Assembly (NCBI RefSeq): GCF_003387535.1
Contig: NZ_QUNR01000001.1
Location: 558,001 to 622,000 of the forward strand
Origin: Paraperlucidibaca baekdonensis
GTDB lineage: Bacteria; Pseudomonadota; Gammaproteobacteria; Pseudomonadales; Moraxellaceae
Direction: 5' to 3'
DNA: 64,000 bases
In this document: piece by piece, positions 18,984 to 30,160 of the stretch
How positions within the stretch are numbered: position 1 is the stretch's first letter
Layout: each line of letters starts with the position of its first letter
Translations under genes and position numbers: made by a program
Notes under the pieces: generated by a model
Told to the model about the DNA's origin: nothing
The model's database searches: none
What the model saw: the letters and a program-made list of their open reading frames with translations, nothing else

Positions 18984-19049
18984 GAGCGCTCCAGAATGGG
19001 GTGTGTGCTGGCCATACTAGCAAGATTTACGCGGAAGACGAGGCCGTTT

Positions 19050-19409
19050 GTGGACATTGTATACATCCGAGATTTCAAAATTGATACGGTCATTGGCATG
19101 TTTCAATGGGAGCGCCGCATTCAGCAGACACTGGTGCTCGACGTGGAAATGGCGTGGGATATTCGTCCCGCCGCGGCCAGCGATGCCATTGACGATGCGC
19201 TCGATTATCGCGCCGTGTCTGAGCGTTTGAAAGCGCATGTGAGCAGCGCGCATTATCAATTAGTGGAGACCTTGGCGGAGTCGATCTGGCAGATTTTGCG
19301 CGAGGAGTTCTCGGTGTCGTGGTGCCGTTTGCGGGTCAGCAAGCCCGGCGCGGTGCGCGGCTCGCGCGATGTCGGTGTGCTCATTGAGCGTGGGGAAAAG
19401 CCGGCTTAA
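19050..19409 (+). CDS. folB: Dihydroneopterin aldolase FolB
   Basis: 119 aa, typical length. It cleaves dihydroneopterin to hydroxymethyl-dihydropterin in folate synthesis. IVYIRDFKIDTVIGMFQWER opens the family and the C-terminal VSKPGAVRGSRDVGV is conserved. The GTG at 19050 (VDIVYIRD) fits both the family start and a GAGG 7-8 bp upstream; a longer in-frame start upstream would add residues foreign to the family. Divergent from plsY. Confidence 0.93.
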   Translation: MDIVYIRDFKIDTVIGMFQWERRIQQTLVLDVEMAWDIRPAAASDAIDDALDYRAVSERLKAHVSSAHYQLVETLAESIWQILREEFSVSWCRLRVSKPGAVRGSRDVGVLIERGEKPA

Positions 19410-19461
19410 GTCGCTGCACTTTATGCGGCGGCGCACGCGGGCTGTGGTGTGAGGCCGCCGC

Positions 19462-20208
19462 TTAGCCCCACACGCTGCGGCCGCCATCGACCGCTATGAT
19501 CTGGCCCGTGATATAGCCCGTGCCGGTGAGCAAAAACACCACGGCCTCAGCAATTGCCGCCACGCCGCCGACGCGGCCCATGGGCACGCTGCGCAAAATT
19601 TCCGCCTGCATGGCCTCGCTCATTTCGCCACTGCCCTCCGGCCAGGCGATTGCGCCCGGCGAGACGCCATTGACGCGAATGGCTGGTGCCAGTTCTTTCG
19701 CTAGCGCGCGGGTCATGGCGGCATTGGCGGCTTTCGCCATGCAATAAATGCTATGGTCTTGCAGCGGGTATTCGGCATGAATATCGATGATGTTGACGAT
19801 GGCGCCGGCGCCACTGCGCGCCAACGTGGGCACGAGCGCTTGGCTGAGAAAAAAAGGCGCCCGGACATTGCTCGCAAACAAGCTATCCCAGTCGCTCTGG
19901 CGAGCGTCGCCAAATGCCGTGGGGTAGAAATTGGAGGCGTTATTGACCAATGCATCGAGTCGGCCCCAGTGCGTCTGCGCCTGCTCGGCGAGCGTCTCTA
20001 CGGCGGTGGCATCGGCCAAGTCGGCGATGAGGTAATGCGCGGAATCAGCCCGCGCGGCATTGAGCCGTTGGCAAAGCGCTTGGGCGTCGCTTTCGCTGCG
20101 ATGGCAATGCACCAGCACGCGCCAACCGAGGCCATGCAGCTGCTCGGCAATCGCCGCGCCAACGCGTTTCGCGGCGCCGGTAATCAGTGCTACTGGGGTA
20201 TCAGTCAT
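19462..20208 (-). CDS. folM: Pteridine reductase-like SDR (FolM type)
   Basis: 248 aa. The cofactor motif TGAAKRVG is the TGxxxRxG variant of pteridine reductases, with YCMAK as catalytic Tyr/Lys and [16 protein letters not shown] at the end. FolM-type enzymes reduce dihydropterins, matching the folB gene opposite. ATG at 20208 overlaps the cca stop by 8 bp, with AAGG upstream, so it is the last gene of the lptD-to-cca operon. The farther upstream in-frame start lies inside cca and was not used. Confidence 0.8.
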   Translation of the reverse strand: MTDTPVALITGAAKRVGAAIAEQLHGLGWRVLVHCHRSESDAQALCQRLNAARADSAHYLIADLADATAVETLAEQAQTHWGRLDALVNNASNFYPTAFGDARQSDWDSLFASNVRAPFFLSQALVPTLARSGAGAIVNIIDIHAEYPLQDHSIYCMAKAANAAMTRALAKELAPAIRVNGVSPGAIAWPEGSGEMSEAMQAEILRSVPMGRVGGVAAIAEAVVFLLTGTGYITGQIIAVDGGRSVWG

Positions 20209-21436
20209 GAGCCTTCTGCCAATCGCGTAAAAAATCGGTGAGTCGCTGCAGGCGCTGGCCATAAATGGCCTCGGCCATCTGCGCGCCGCGATAGCCTTGC
20301 GCAAGCAGCGCGGCATTGTCGATATGACAGACCGCAGCGGCCTGCTGCCAAAAATCACGCTGCCAATACGGCGTCTGCTCAAAGCCGGCTCGCCCGCGCG
20401 CATCGGCCTCGCAGGCCGTTAAAAACTCAACAAAACGCTCGGGTCGGCGCCAGACATCCAGCCGCGTAAGGCGAGTTAAGATGGCCTCGGGCGTGTGGCT
20501 GGTGGCGCGATGGCAGTCGAGATGAAACTCGCCAACTAAGCGCGCTAAGGTCTGATGCGCGGCCGGCACTTTCAGGCGCGCAGACAGCGCATCGATCAAG
20601 GGCAGGCCGCGCACTTCGTGGCCACTGTGGCGCGGCAGCAGCGTAGCAGGCGTGATGGCCTTGCCCAGATCATGCACCAACACGGCAAAGCGTACGGCGC
20701 TGGAGGCGTGCAATTTGGCGGCCTGTGTCAACGCCATCAGCGTGTGTAGGCCGGTGTCTATTTCGGGATGAAAATCCGCGCGCTGGGGTACACCAAAGAG
20801 GGCGTCGACCTCGGGAAAGCAGACCTTGAGCGCGCCGCAGTCACGCAATACCTGCACATACGTGGCGGGGTCGGTGCTCATTAGCGCGCGTTCGGTTTCT
20901 TGCCAGATGCGCTCGGGCGTGAGCGTGGCGAGCTCGCCGCTGAGTTGGTGCATGAGCGCCAGCGTGTCATCGGCGATGCGAAAGCCTAAGGGCGCAAAAC
21001 GCGCGGCAAAACGCGCCACACGCAGTACGCGCAAAGGGTCTTCAGCAAAGGCCGGTGAGACATGACGCAATACTTTGGCGCGCAAATCGCGCTGGCCGCC
21101 ATAGGGATCAATGATCGCGCCATCGTCGCCTTTGGCCATGGCGTTGATGGTCAGGTCGCGTCGCTCAAGGTCAGCCTCAAGCGTGACCTCGGGGTGAAAG
21201 TCACAGATAAAGCCGTGATAGCCGCTGCCGCGTTTGCGCTCGGTGCGGGCCAGCGCGTATTCGGCTTGTGTGTTGGGGTGCAAAAACACCGGAAAGTCCT
21301 GACCGACTTGGCGATAGCCTTGCGTTAGTAACCAGTCTGGTGTGGCACCGACCACCACGTAGTCGATGTCGTGCACGGGCAGGCCGAGCAGTGCATCACG
21401 CACGGCGCCGCCCACCTCATAAATGCGCGGGCTCAT
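20201..21436 (-). CDS. cca: CCA-adding tRNA nucleotidyltransferase
   Basis: 411 aa. It repairs or adds the 3' CCA of tRNAs. The palm domain has [13 protein letters not shown] and DIDYVVVG (catalytic carboxylates), then the [11 protein letters not shown] strand and RFAARF; the C-terminal HD domain has [11 protein letters not shown]. Length and HD domain fit the E. coli type. ATG overlaps the apaH stop by 4 bp. Confidence 0.96.
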   Translation of the reverse strand: MSPRIYEVGGAVRDALLGLPVHDIDYVVVGATPDWLLTQGYRQVGQDFPVFLHPNTQAEYALARTERKRGSGYHGFICDFHPEVTLEADLERRDLTINAMAKGDDGAIIDPYGGQRDLRAKVLRHVSPAFAEDPLRVLRVARFAARFAPLGFRIADDTLALMHQLSGELATLTPERIWQETERALMSTDPATYVQVLRDCGALKVCFPEVDALFGVPQRADFHPEIDTGLHTLMALTQAAKLHASSAVRFAVLVHDLGKAITPATLLPRHSGHEVRGLPLIDALSARLKVPAAHQTLARLVGEFHLDCHRATSHTPEAILTRLTRLDVWRRPERFVEFLTACEADARGRAGFEQTPYWQRDFWQQAAAVCHIDNAALLAQGYRGAQMAEAIYGQRLQRLTDFLRDWQKAHD

Positions 21437-22239
21437 TGCAGCCCCGGCGTGCTGATGAAGCGCTCGCCGGTTTCTAGGCAATAGGCTGTTAGGTGGCGGC
21501 CCCAGACGCAGCCGGTATCGAGCGCGATGGCTTGTGGTGTCTGCGTGATGCCTTCGAGTGCGGCCCAATGACCGAAAAACACGCGCTCGCCGGCGGGGCG
21601 CACCGTGGGCCAGTCAAACCAGGCTTTGAAGCCCTCGGGAAGATGTTCATTGCCGGCTTTGTGTTGAAAGTTGAGCTGGCCATTGGCGCTAATAAGCCGC
21701 ATGCGAGTGAAATGGTTGGTGATGACGCGCAGGCGCTCGGGGCCGGTGAGATCGTCGTGCCACGTACTGGGTTCATTGCCATACATGGCGGCGAAAAAGG
21801 CGTTGGCATGGGGGCTGCGCAGGGCATTTTCGACTTCACTGCTTAGCGCTTGCGCTTGCGCGACTGTCCACCGCGGCGGCAGGCCGGCGTGCGTCAGGAC
21901 GTCGCCCGTGGGCAGCGTTATCAGCACAGGCTGTTGCTGCAGCCAGGCCATCAGCTCCGCTGCATCGGGCGCGTCGAGCACGGCCTGCGTGCGATCTTTC
22001 GGCTTCACACTGGCGTGGCCATGAAACGCCGCGAGTAAATGCAAATCGTGATTGCCGAGCACGGTGCGGGCGGCAAGACCTTTGATCAGCCGCAAGGTGC
22101 CTAGCGAATCAGGCCCTCGCGCAACTAAGTCGCCGGCAAAAATGAGTTGGTCATTGGTGGCATCAAAATCGATGCGCGTGAGCAAGTCCTCGAGCGCGGC
22201 CCGACAGCCCTGCACGTCGCCAATGACAAAGTGGCGCAT
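21433..22239 (-). CDS. apaH: Diadenosine tetraphosphatase ApaH
   Basis: 268 aa symmetrical Ap4A hydrolase. Metallophosphatase motifs: IGDVQGC near the N-terminus, [12 protein letters not shown] and [11 protein letters not shown]. It sits between apaG and cca, with 1- and 4-bp overlaps. The E. coli protein is of similar length (about 280 aa). Confidence 0.96.
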   Translation of the reverse strand: MRHFVIGDVQGCRAALEDLLTRIDFDATNDQLIFAGDLVARGPDSLGTLRLIKGLAARTVLGNHDLHLLAAFHGHASVKPKDRTQAVLDAPDAAELMAWLQQQPVLITLPTGDVLTHAGLPPRWTVAQAQALSSEVENALRSPHANAFFAAMYGNEPSTWHDDLTGPERLRVITNHFTRMRLISANGQLNFQHKAGNEHLPEGFKAWFDWPTVRPAGERVFFGHWAALEGITQTPQAIALDTGCVWGRHLTAYCLETGERFISTPGLQ

Positions 22240-22634
22240 CAGTTTAAAACGCGGGGAATGGCCAATGTGAAGGCTGGGATCGGCGACTCGAAGCGCTCGC
22301 CGATCTCATCGAGCATGCCGTAGGAGCCGTGCATGCTGCCCACTGGTGTCTCGATGACGGTGCCGCTGGTGTATTCAAAAAACTCGCCCGGCGCCAACAC
22401 GGGCTGCTCGCCAATCACGCCATCACCGCGAACTTCCTGCACGCGTGACTCGCTATTGGTGATGATCCAGTGCCGCGTGAGCAGGCGTACGGTGCGCTTG
22501 CCTTGGTTTTCAATGCGAATGTGGTAGGCAAACACATAGCGCTGATCGCTCGGGCTCGATGGTTCGGCTAAGTATTCGCTGCGCACCGAGACGCTAATGC
22601 CGCGTTCATCGAGGGCGTGTACGGATTGGCTCAT
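22239..22634 (-). CDS. apaG: ApaG (CorD) protein
   Basis: 131 aa, a small Fn3-like beta-sandwich protein with unclear cellular function. FAYHIRIENQGKRTVRLLTRHW and the loop VGEQPVLAPGEFFEYTSG (here IGEQPVL...) followed by GSMHGSYGM are diagnostic. Stop and apaH start share one base (TGATG); the start overlaps the rsmA stop by 4 bp. Confidence 0.96.
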   Translation of the reverse strand: MSQSVHALDERGISVSVRSEYLAEPSSPSDQRYVFAYHIRIENQGKRTVRLLTRHWIITNSESRVQEVRGDGVIGEQPVLAPGEFFEYTSGTVIETPVGSMHGSYGMLDEIGERFESPIPAFTLAIPRVLN

Positions 22635-23461
22635 GTTGGCTCATCCAGCAGGGCGTGAGTAATAGCCACATAGTCTGCCACCGACAGCGTTTCTGGGCGA
22701 GCGCCTAAGTTCACGCCAGCGCTTTCGAGGGCATTTAAGGGGTATTTGCCCAGCGCATTGCGTAGGGTTTTTCGGCGCATGGTAAAGGCGGTTCCAACCA
22801 CCTCGCCAAGCAGTTTTTCATCGCGGCAGGGGTGTGGCAGCGCGGCGTGTGGCGTTAGGCGGATGATCGCTGACATGACTTTCGGCGGCGGATTAAACGC
22901 CTCCGGTGGCACATCAAACAGCCATTCGGGCAGGCAGCGATATTGCGTCATCACGCTGAGGCGGCCATAGGCGGAGTCGCCGGGACCCGCGCAGAGTCGA
23001 TCAATCACTTCTTTTTGCAGCATAAAGGTCATGTCGACAATCAGCTCGCTGTGGCTGAGCAGGTGAAAAATCAGCGGCGTGGAGATGTTGTAAGGCAGGT
23101 TGCCAATCACGCGGATGGGCGTCTCCGAGCTGGCAATGCGGGTGAAATCAAACTTCAGCGCATCGCCCTCGTGGATGATTAGCTCACCGAGGCCGGCCAG
23201 TGTGTTCGGCAGGCGCGCGGCTAAATCGCGATCGAGCTCGATGACTTGTAGGCGCTCCACAGCAGGCAATAAAACCTTGGTGAGCGCCGCCAAGCCCGGG
23301 CCAATTTCCACCACCGATTGGCCAGGAATCGGCGCGAAGCTGGCGACGATTTGGGCAATTACGCGCTCATCGTGCAGAAAGTTTTGGCCGAAGCGTTTGC
23401 GGGCAACGTGACCCTCAACGGCCTTGCCCGCGGGGCGGCGCTTTTGGCGCGGTGCATTCAT
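22631..23461 (-). CDS. rsmA: 16S rRNA dimethyladenosine transferase RsmA (KsgA)
   Basis: 276 aa. It dimethylates A1518 and A1519 of 16S rRNA late in 30S assembly. KRFGQNFLHD, the SAM motif VVEIGPGLAALT, acidic VIELDRDLA and the catalytic NLPYNIST are present. ATG at 23461 fits the family start, with AGGA about 7 bp upstream. Confidence 0.97.
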   Translation of the reverse strand: MNAPRQKRRPAGKAVEGHVARKRFGQNFLHDERVIAQIVASFAPIPGQSVVEIGPGLAALTKVLLPAVERLQVIELDRDLAARLPNTLAGLGELIIHEGDALKFDFTRIASSETPIRVIGNLPYNISTPLIFHLLSHSELIVDMTFMLQKEVIDRLCAGPGDSAYGRLSVMTQYRCLPEWLFDVPPEAFNPPPKVMSAIIRLTPHAALPHPCRDEKLLGEVVGTAFTMRRKTLRNALGKYPLNALESAGVNLGARPETLSVADYVAITHALLDEPT

Positions 23462-23509
23462 GGATATGTCCTGTGTGCTGGGCGATGGCCGCGGCAAATG
23501 AAGCCGCAA

Positions 23510-24559
23510 TTATACAGACGCGTGCGAGGTCGTGGGTTTGCTGGTGCTGAGCATCGCTAAGGCCTCGTGAATGGCCGCCTGCAAACTGCCGGCGTGGGCC
23601 TGACCGGTACCGGCCAAACTCAGCGCCGTGCCGTGATCGACCGAGGTGCGAATAATCGGCAGGCCCAGCGTGATGTTCACGGCATGGCCAAAGCCGGCGT
23701 GTTTGAGCACCGGCAGACCTTGGTCATGGTACATCGCCAACACGGCATCGGCGTGTTCAAGGTGCTGCGGCGTAAACAGCGTGTCGGCGGGTAATGGCCC
23801 AATGAGATCCATGCCTTCGGCACGCAATGTGGCCAATGTAGGCTCAATGACCTCGATTTCTTCGCGCCCCAAATGCCCGCCTTCGCCGGCGTGCGGATTC
23901 AGGCCGCAGACATAAATGCGTGGCGCGCTGATGCCAAACTTCGTGCGCAAATCATCGTGCAAAATACGCAAGACTTGGGTGAGGCGCTCAGGCGTGATGG
24001 CATCGGCCACCTCGCGTAGCGGCAAATGCGTGGTCGCTAAAGCCACGCGCAGGCCCGGGCAGGTCAGCATCATCACCACGCGCGCCACGTCACAGCGCGC
24101 CTGCAAAAACTCGGTGTGGCCGCTAAACGCCACGCCGGCGTCATTGATCACGGCTTTATGAATAGGCGCGGTCACCAGCGCATCAAAGTCGCCAGTTAAG
24201 CAGCCATCGCAAGCGCGCGTTAGTGAGGCGAGCACGGCGGGAACCAGTGCGGTGTTGAGTTGGCCGGGCTGCTCCGGTGCCGGCAATGGCGTTTCGCAGA
24301 CCCATAAATGCCCGGGCTCATGCACAGTGCGCGGTGCATTGGGCTGCCAGCTGTTCAGCCGCAGGGGCAGCCGTAGGCGATTCGCTGCGCGTTGCAGCAA
24401 AGCACTATCGGTAATGGCAATGAGTTGCGCCGGCCAGTCACCCTGAGCAATCTGTACGAGCAGATCGGGGCCAATGCCGGCCGGTTCGCCGGGCGTTAAC
24501 GCTAAGCGCGCAGGCGCCGAAGCGCTCTGCTCGGGCTTAGCGGCCACCGCGGAAGTCAA
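23510..24559 (-). CDS. pdxA: 4-hydroxythreonine-4-phosphate dehydrogenase PdxA
   Basis: 349 aa. NAD-dependent step of pyridoxal phosphate synthesis. [13 protein letters not shown] at the start, and metal/substrate motifs [20 protein letters not shown] and [10 protein letters not shown] are intact. The TTG at 24559 was chosen because GAGG lies 6 bp upstream; the later GTG lacks a site. It overlaps the end of surA by 23 bp. Confidence 0.95.
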   Translation of the reverse strand: MTSAVAAKPEQSASAPARLALTPGEPAGIGPDLLVQIAQGDWPAQLIAITDSALLQRAANRLRLPLRLNSWQPNAPRTVHEPGHLWVCETPLPAPEQPGQLNTALVPAVLASLTRACDGCLTGDFDALVTAPIHKAVINDAGVAFSGHTEFLQARCDVARVVMMLTCPGLRVALATTHLPLREVADAITPERLTQVLRILHDDLRTKFGISAPRIYVCGLNPHAGEGGHLGREEIEVIEPTLATLRAEGMDLIGPLPADTLFTPQHLEHADAVLAMYHDQGLPVLKHAGFGHAVNITLGLPIIRTSVDHGTALSLAGTGQAHAGSLQAAIHEALAMLSTSKPTTSHASV

Positions 24560-25922
24560 CGTAGGCCTCAGCGCGTAGCTCGCGCAGCCAAGCGCCTAGC
24601 TCTTCATCGTAGGCGCGAGCAAACAAAATTTGCTTGGCACGATCACGCAAAACGGTCTCGCGCATGTCTTTTTCACGCTCACCATCGACACGCAAAATAT
24701 GCCAGCCAAAGCTGCTTTGAAAGGGTTGGCTGAGGCCGCCAATCGGCGTTAAGCCAATCATTCGATCAAACTCGGGCACCATGTCGCCGGGCGATACCCA
24801 GCCAAGTTCGCCACCTTTTACGGCCGACCCTGGATCTTGTGATTTTAAACGTGCTAACTCGCTAAAATCGGCGCCATTTTTGAGCTTTTTATACATCACA
24901 TTCATGGCTTCGCGAATATCTTCGCTGGACTGCAAATCGTTGGGGCGCATGAGAATGTGACGGACTTCGCGCTGTTTGACCACGGTGGTGGGCACTGGCG
25001 GTGGTGGCGGCAGCAGGTTTTCTGGGCTGCGCTTTTCGCGACGATCAAGCAGCCAGAGTAAATGCCAGCCACGCGGCGAACGAGTCAGTTCGGGTTCACC
25101 GCCGGCTAATTGTCGCTCCAATGGCGCAAGCAATAAGTCAGGTACTTGCGCTTCACCACGCCATCCGAGCGGCTCAATGGCGGCCTCGGGCGCCTTACCT
25201 TTGAAGCTATCAATGGCTTGCTCGGGCGACATATTTTGCATCTGCAAACGCAGCAGCTGCTGTGCGATGTCGGCCAGACGAATCTGCTCTGCGGCATTAG
25301 TGCCTTCTTCAACGGGCACTAAGACTTGTGTCAGCAAATACTCGAGGACTGGCGCTTGCGGCTCCGGCGCCTTCGCTGGGGCTTTGTCGAGTTGCACATC
25401 GAGCTGGCGGTTGAGCTCAACACCTGCAGGGGTGGCCATGAACTGATTAATATCGGCCTCAGAAATGCTGATGCGATCATTCATGCGGCGTTGGCGCATC
25501 CGCTCAATGACCTGCTCACGGGCAATGGCATTGCGCAAATAAGCAAACGAGGTGCCGGGCGTGCTGTCGAGTTGCGCGCGAAATGCATCGAGGCTGAGAT
25601 TGTTTTGTTTGGCTAGGTTCGCAATTGCCGCATTCACCGCGTTGTCATCGGGACGAATGCCGTTGCGTGTGGCCAGCTGCAACTGCAGGTTTTCCATGAT
25701 CAGCTGCTCGCGGGCGGTGTTAAACAGCTGCTGATCGGCTGGCACGGCGCCGCCACGTTGCTGGGCTTGAAAGCGCAGATCGCTGATGCGTGCTTCCACG
25801 TCAGACTTTAAAATCACGCCATCATTAACAATAACCGCGACCTGATCGACAGGTGTTGCCGCGTGTGTCACGCCGGTGAGCAAGGGGGTTAGGCACGTCA
25901 GTGCCAGCAGGGTGCGCCGCAT
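24537..25922 (-). CDS. surA: Periplasmic chaperone/peptidyl-prolyl isomerase SurA
   Basis: 461 aa. Signal peptide [21 protein letters not shown], then the SurA N-domain ([19 protein letters not shown]), a degenerate first parvulin domain and a second one ([12 protein letters not shown]...[25 protein letters not shown]). A run of Pro residues ([12 protein letters not shown]) links the two parvulin domains. SurA escorts outer-membrane beta-barrels, including LptD, whose gene overlaps by 1 bp upstream. Confidence 0.96.
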   Translation of the reverse strand: MRRTLLALTCLTPLLTGVTHAATPVDQVAVIVNDGVILKSDVEARISDLRFQAQQRGGAVPADQQLFNTAREQLIMENLQLQLATRNGIRPDDNAVNAAIANLAKQNNLSLDAFRAQLDSTPGTSFAYLRNAIAREQVIERMRQRRMNDRISISEADINQFMATPAGVELNRQLDVQLDKAPAKAPEPQAPVLEYLLTQVLVPVEEGTNAAEQIRLADIAQQLLRLQMQNMSPEQAIDSFKGKAPEAAIEPLGWRGEAQVPDLLLAPLERQLAGGEPELTRSPRGWHLLWLLDRREKRSPENLLPPPPPVPTTVVKQREVRHILMRPNDLQSSEDIREAMNVMYKKLKNGADFSELARLKSQDPGSAVKGGELGWVSPGDMVPEFDRMIGLTPIGGLSQPFQSSFGWHILRVDGEREKDMRETVLRDRAKQILFARAYDEELGAWLRELRAEAYVDFRGGR

Positions 25923-28309
25923 TAAAAACCTTCCTTTTTGTGTTCTAGCTGGTTGTAACCAAACACGTTTTGTTCAAACAGCGTGTCTACATTTGTGCCA
26001 AAGCCGGCCAAGCCTTTGAGCACGATTTCAATAAATACCGCGTCGCGACTGCGATCCGACGTGGGGCTGTTATTGGCTGCTGCATCGGCAATAAAGCTGC
26101 GTTTAAAGAGCCGAACTTGCCAACAGCAAGCCTCGTACGATACGCCAAACAAGGCTTCTTGTGATTCTTTTTCCTTGATGTCGTAATTCCATAAGCCCAT
26201 GACTTTCCAGTTCGGGCCCATGGGTTGAACGAACGACAGTTGCGTCTGGCTGACGGCCTTTTGGCCAATGCTTGGGTCATCGCGGCGGAAGCGGTAGCCG
26301 GCGTTATATAAGCGGTCGCCGGTGTTGGGCAGATAGCTCGCGCCGACGCTGTATTGCGATAATTTGCCACCTTCAGAGTCCATCAGCATGTCGGCAAAAA
26401 AGCTGGTTTCTTCGTTAGCGCGCAACGTCACATTGCCGGCATAGCTTGAGGTAGCGCTGGTGTCGACGGGCGTGGTGAAGGGGTCAAGGCGTACTTGGCG
26501 ATCACGGAAATAGACGATTTGGCCCAATGACGTTTGCAAATGCTCAAAGCCATCGCTGTCGAGCCAGCGCGAGGTGAGGCCAACAGCGACCTGATTGGCA
26601 TCGTCAATACGGTCGCCACCGGAGAAGCGCGAATCGCGGAAAAGCTGATCATAGCTAAACGTGGTGACGGCGCTGTCGAAGTTCGGCAGCTGGCTTTGGT
26701 CGCGGTTGGGCGCATACAAATAATACAGGCGCGGCTCGAGGACTTGTGAGCTGCCATCATTGGCAAAGCGCTCAAAAATAAGCCCGGTGTCGAGACTTAG
26801 CGTGGGCACGGTGATGCTGCGATTGTCACGCCCCGTCACGCCGTCGCCATCGAGCGAATAGTTTAGATGGCTGAGCTTGGCGGCGGGTCGCACATAGCCC
26901 CATGGTTGCGAATAATCGTAGCGAATCTCGGGGTCGAGGCGGATGCGCGTGCCGTTGATCTCGGGTGCGCTGCCATCGTCGATAGTGCGCTGAAAGCGTG
27001 CCACTTCAGCACGCAGGCCACGCTGCCAACCCGGCAGGCGATCGCGTTCGCTGCTAACCAATAGCTGAGGCACTCGCGCGTAAGGCTTGTCGACATCAAG
27101 CAAATCGGGGTCGATGGTTTGAAAGCCCTGCGCACGCGCGACGAAATGCCAATCGGGGGTGTCGTAGAACACCTCACCAATACGCTCTTGGTGCGTTTGG
27201 TTAGCCAGATTGAGGTCGGTGCCTAAGTCGGTGAAGTAAAAATTATCCGACACATAATTCAGCGAGGTGCGCGCGCGCCAGCCATTTTCCCAGTCGGCGC
27301 GCTGGTTTAGCGAGGCAGACTTGCGGTCATCACCAGTTTTTTGGTCATTCGGCAAAATGGCCGCTTGCAGTTCACCGCTGCCAAAGTTTTTCGTCAAATA
27401 GCGCGTTTCGGTTTCCAGCATGGCGCCACGCGAGCTCAGCAGGCGCGGTGTCACGGTGGCATCGACTTGCGGGGCAATATTTAAATAAATCGGCAAGGAC
27501 AGATCAAAGCCGCCGTCGTTGGTGTTGCCAAAGCGCGGGATTAGCAAGCCGCTTTGGCGACGATCATCGATGGGAAAGCGGAAATACGGCAGGTATAAAA
27601 TCGGCACATCGTGGATGCGCAGCTTAGCGCTGTAGACCTCGCCAACGCCGGTATTGGGATTGAGCTCGATGTCTTTTGCTTCAAATGACCAGACGCGACT
27701 GCCCGGCGCACAGGTGGTGTAAATGCCGCGATCAATGATCAGCACGCCATCACTAAAACGGCGGATACGCTCGGCTCGACCGTGGGCGTGCATGGCTTGC
27801 GAGACAAATTCGCTGCTCAACAACTGGCCGGCGCTGGTGTTTATATTGACCACCGCTTGTTCGCCGGTCAGCAGCACGCCCGGCTGTGCAATGCGGACAT
27901 TGCCATCGAAGCGACCAAAGTTGCGGTCTTGCGAAATGCTGCCGCTGTCGGCCTCAAGCAGTCGCCCGCCTTGGGCAATGCGCACGCCGCCGCTGAGCTC
28001 AGTGCCGCCGGCATCGTCGTAACTTAAGGAGTTCGCCAGCGCTTCAATATTGCTGACATCAATGTCGCCCAGTGGCGTATTGAGCGGCACGGGGGTTGCC
28101 CATGCGCCTTGGCAGGTGGCATCCATGGGCGGCTTATCGGCGTCGGGCAACTGCGCGATGTCACTAGCACTAAGCCAGCCTAAGCGCGTGGCCACGCTAC
28201 TTGGGGCCGCGGCCAAACTAAGGGTCGGCACGGCGAGTAGCGCCACAACGAGCGGGGCGAGCGGAAAAGCACATGCCATGGCGGCAGGTTTTACGGTTTT
28301 ATTTGTCAT
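25922..28309 (-). CDS. lptD: LPS-assembly outer-membrane protein LptD
   Basis: 795 aa. Signal-like hydrophobic N-terminus, OstA/LptA-like beta-jellyroll (about 80-230: ISNIEALANSLSYDDAGG... style), then a large C-terminal beta-barrel with aromatic strand ends. Cys pairs expected for the disulphides are present (DATCQG, TTCAPG, YEACCWQ). It inserts LPS into the outer leaflet with LptE. ATG at 28309 was chosen over an in-frame TTG 9 bp upstream; the Shine-Dalgarno match is weak. Divergent from amgK. Confidence 0.95.
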   Translation of the reverse strand: MTNKTVKPAAMACAFPLAPLVVALLAVPTLSLAAAPSSVATRLGWLSASDIAQLPDADKPPMDATCQGAWATPVPLNTPLGDIDVSNIEALANSLSYDDAGGTELSGGVRIAQGGRLLEADSGSISQDRNFGRFDGNVRIAQPGVLLTGEQAVVNINTSAGQLLSSEFVSQAMHAHGRAERIRRFSDGVLIIDRGIYTTCAPGSRVWSFEAKDIELNPNTGVGEVYSAKLRIHDVPILYLPYFRFPIDDRRQSGLLIPRFGNTNDGGFDLSLPIYLNIAPQVDATVTPRLLSSRGAMLETETRYLTKNFGSGELQAAILPNDQKTGDDRKSASLNQRADWENGWRARTSLNYVSDNFYFTDLGTDLNLANQTHQERIGEVFYDTPDWHFVARAQGFQTIDPDLLDVDKPYARVPQLLVSSERDRLPGWQRGLRAEVARFQRTIDDGSAPEINGTRIRLDPEIRYDYSQPWGYVRPAAKLSHLNYSLDGDGVTGRDNRSITVPTLSLDTGLIFERFANDGSSQVLEPRLYYLYAPNRDQSQLPNFDSAVTTFSYDQLFRDSRFSGGDRIDDANQVAVGLTSRWLDSDGFEHLQTSLGQIVYFRDRQVRLDPFTTPVDTSATSSYAGNVTLRANEETSFFADMLMDSEGGKLSQYSVGASYLPNTGDRLYNAGYRFRRDDPSIGQKAVSQTQLSFVQPMGPNWKVMGLWNYDIKEKESQEALFGVSYEACCWQVRLFKRSFIADAAANNSPTSDRSRDAVFIEIVLKGLAGFGTNVDTLFEQNVFGYNQLEHKKEGF

Positions 28310-28343
28310 GGCGCGCAAGCAGGGGTCGCATCAGGATTTAGGG

Positions 28344-28349
28344 GATAAT
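28344..28349 (+). promoter_or_regulatory. Possible -10 box upstream of amgK
   Basis: GATAAT lies 39 bp before the amgK start in the 78-bp region shared with lptD. No good -35 hexamer is visible at 17 bp. Confidence 0.35.
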
Positions 28350-28387
28350 AGAATCAATGACCCCCTTTCAGCTAGGAAAATCCCGCA

Positions 28388-29437
28388 ATGAGCTCAGATG
28401 ATCGCGCGCAACAGCTCGCGCAATGGCTGCAGGCTTGGCATAAAGGCCAGCCGCAGTGGCCAGCCGCCTCGGGTTCATTGACGATGATTTCTGGCGATGC
28501 CAGCTTTCGCCGCTATTTTCGCCAAGCCTATGCGCAGGGCAGTCTGATCGCAGTCGATGCGCCGCCGGAAAAAGAAGATTGCCATCCGTTTGTGGCGATA
28601 GCCGGCGCGCTCCACGACCACGGTCTTTGTGTGCCGCAGGTGCTGGCGTGGTCATCGAGTCAGGGTTTTATGTTGCTTAGCGATTTAGGCGACACCTTGC
28701 TCGGCACTGAGCTCAGCGAGGCATCGGTAAACACGCTTTATGGCGCGGCGATGACGGCGATTATCGACATGCTCGACTGCCCCGCGCCGAGCAATTACGC
28801 CTTGCCCGCCTATGACCATGCGCGCCTGATGACCGAGATGCGCCTGCTCAGCGATTGGTTTATTCCGCAACTATTGGGCATGGAGCTGAGTGCGGCTGAG
28901 GCGGCCGAGCTCGATGCGCAGTTTGCGCTACTGGCCGATGCGATTGCTGAGCAGCCCACCGGCTTTGTGCATCGCGATTTTCATTCGCGCAACCTCATGC
29001 TGACGCCCGAGGGCGAGCTCGGCATCATCGACTTTCAAGATGCGGTGACTGGCCCGATGACCTACGACCTCATGTCGCTACTGCGCGATGCCTATGTGGC
29101 GTGGCCGGCAACCGATGTGGCGCGCTGGATCGCGCAGTTTCATCGGCAATTGCAGCAGACCGGCAAGCTCGATCGCAGCGTGAGCTTGGTCACATTTACG
29201 CGCTGGTGTGACCTCATGGCCGCGCAGCGTCATCTGAAGGTGTTGGGTATTTTTGCGCGCCTGAGTATTCGCGACGGCAAGCATGGCTACCTGAATGATA
29301 TGCCGCTGGTCTATCGCTACCTGCTTGATGAGCTCGCGCCATACGCCGAGTTTGCGCCGTTACGCGCGTTGCTCGTGCGGCTGCTGCCGACGTATCTGGC
29401 GCGCCAACCCAGTCCTCTGTTGGCGGCGTATTTGTGA
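28388..29437 (+). CDS. amgK: Anomeric MurNAc/GlcNAc kinase AmgK
   Basis: 349 aa aminoglycoside-phosphotransferase fold. The catalytic loop HRDFHSRNLML and DFG-like IIDFQDAVTGPMTYDLMS are clear. AmgK phosphorylates the anomeric carbon of MurNAc in the peptidoglycan recycling route that bypasses de novo UDP-MurNAc synthesis. The stop overlaps the GTG start of murU by 4 bp, and the pair is divergent from lptD, as in Pseudomonas. Confidence 0.92.
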   Translation: MSSDDRAQQLAQWLQAWHKGQPQWPAASGSLTMISGDASFRRYFRQAYAQGSLIAVDAPPEKEDCHPFVAIAGALHDHGLCVPQVLAWSSSQGFMLLSDLGDTLLGTELSEASVNTLYGAAMTAIIDMLDCPAPSNYALPAYDHARLMTEMRLLSDWFIPQLLGMELSAAEAAELDAQFALLADAIAEQPTGFVHRDFHSRNLMLTPEGELGIIDFQDAVTGPMTYDLMSLLRDAYVAWPATDVARWIAQFHRQLQQTGKLDRSVSLVTFTRWCDLMAAQRHLKVLGIFARLSIRDGKHGYLNDMPLVYRYLLDELAPYAEFAPLRALLVRLLPTYLARQPSPLLAAYL

Positions 29438-30144
29438 AGGCGATGATTTTGGCGGCCGGTCTCGGCACGCGCATGCGCCCGCTCACCGAGCACACGCCGA
29501 AGCCGTTATTAGAGGTCGGCGGTAAGCCATTGATCGTTTGGCACTTGCAAGCGTTGCGGGCGGCGGGCATTCGCGAGGTGGTCATCAATACCGCGTGGCT
29601 AGGCGACAAGCTTGAAGCGGCACTCGGCGATGGTCAGCGCTTTGGCTTGAAAATTCACTGGTCGCATGAGCCGGCGGGGCAGCCCTTGGAGACTGCGGGC
29701 GGTATCGTGCGAGCCTTGCCACTGCTTGGCCATGAGCCATTTTTATTAGTCAATGGCGATATTTGGCTGCGCTATCACATGACCACGCTGCGCACCGCGC
29801 TCGCGCCCGGCAAACAGGCGCACCTGGTCTTGGTCGATAACCCCGCGCACAACCCAGCCGGCGACTTTGGCTTGCAGGGCATCGGTGCAGCAACGGCAGA
29901 CGAGCACGCCGTGTTGATGCCGAAGTCGGCCGATTCAGCCTTCACCTATGCCGGTCTGGCCGTGTATTGTCCTAGCTTGTTTCAGGGTTTAAGCCAAGGC
30001 GTGCGGCCCTTGGCGCCTTTACTACGCGATGCCATCGCTACTGGGCGTGCGAGCGGCGAGTATTTCGCCGGCCCATGGGTCGATGTTGGCACGCCACAAC
30101 GCCTGCACGAGCTCGATGCTGCCATTCGCGCTAATGACATTTAA
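29434..30144 (+). CDS. murU: MurNAc-1-phosphate uridylyltransferase MurU
   Basis: 236 aa nucleotidyltransferase: [31 protein letters not shown] and [10 protein letters not shown]. It makes UDP-MurNAc from MurNAc-1-P supplied by AmgK. GTG start at 29434 inside the amgK stop (GTGA). Confidence 0.93.
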   Translation: MKAMILAAGLGTRMRPLTEHTPKPLLEVGGKPLIVWHLQALRAAGIREVVINTAWLGDKLEAALGDGQRFGLKIHWSHEPAGQPLETAGGIVRALPLLGHEPFLLVNGDIWLRYHMTTLRTALAPGKQAHLVLVDNPAHNPAGDFGLQGIGAATADEHAVLMPKSADSAFTYAGLAVYCPSLFQGLSQGVRPLAPLLRDAIATGRASGEYFAGPWVDVGTPQRLHELDAAIRANDI

Positions 30145-30160
30145 GACTACCGAGATTGCT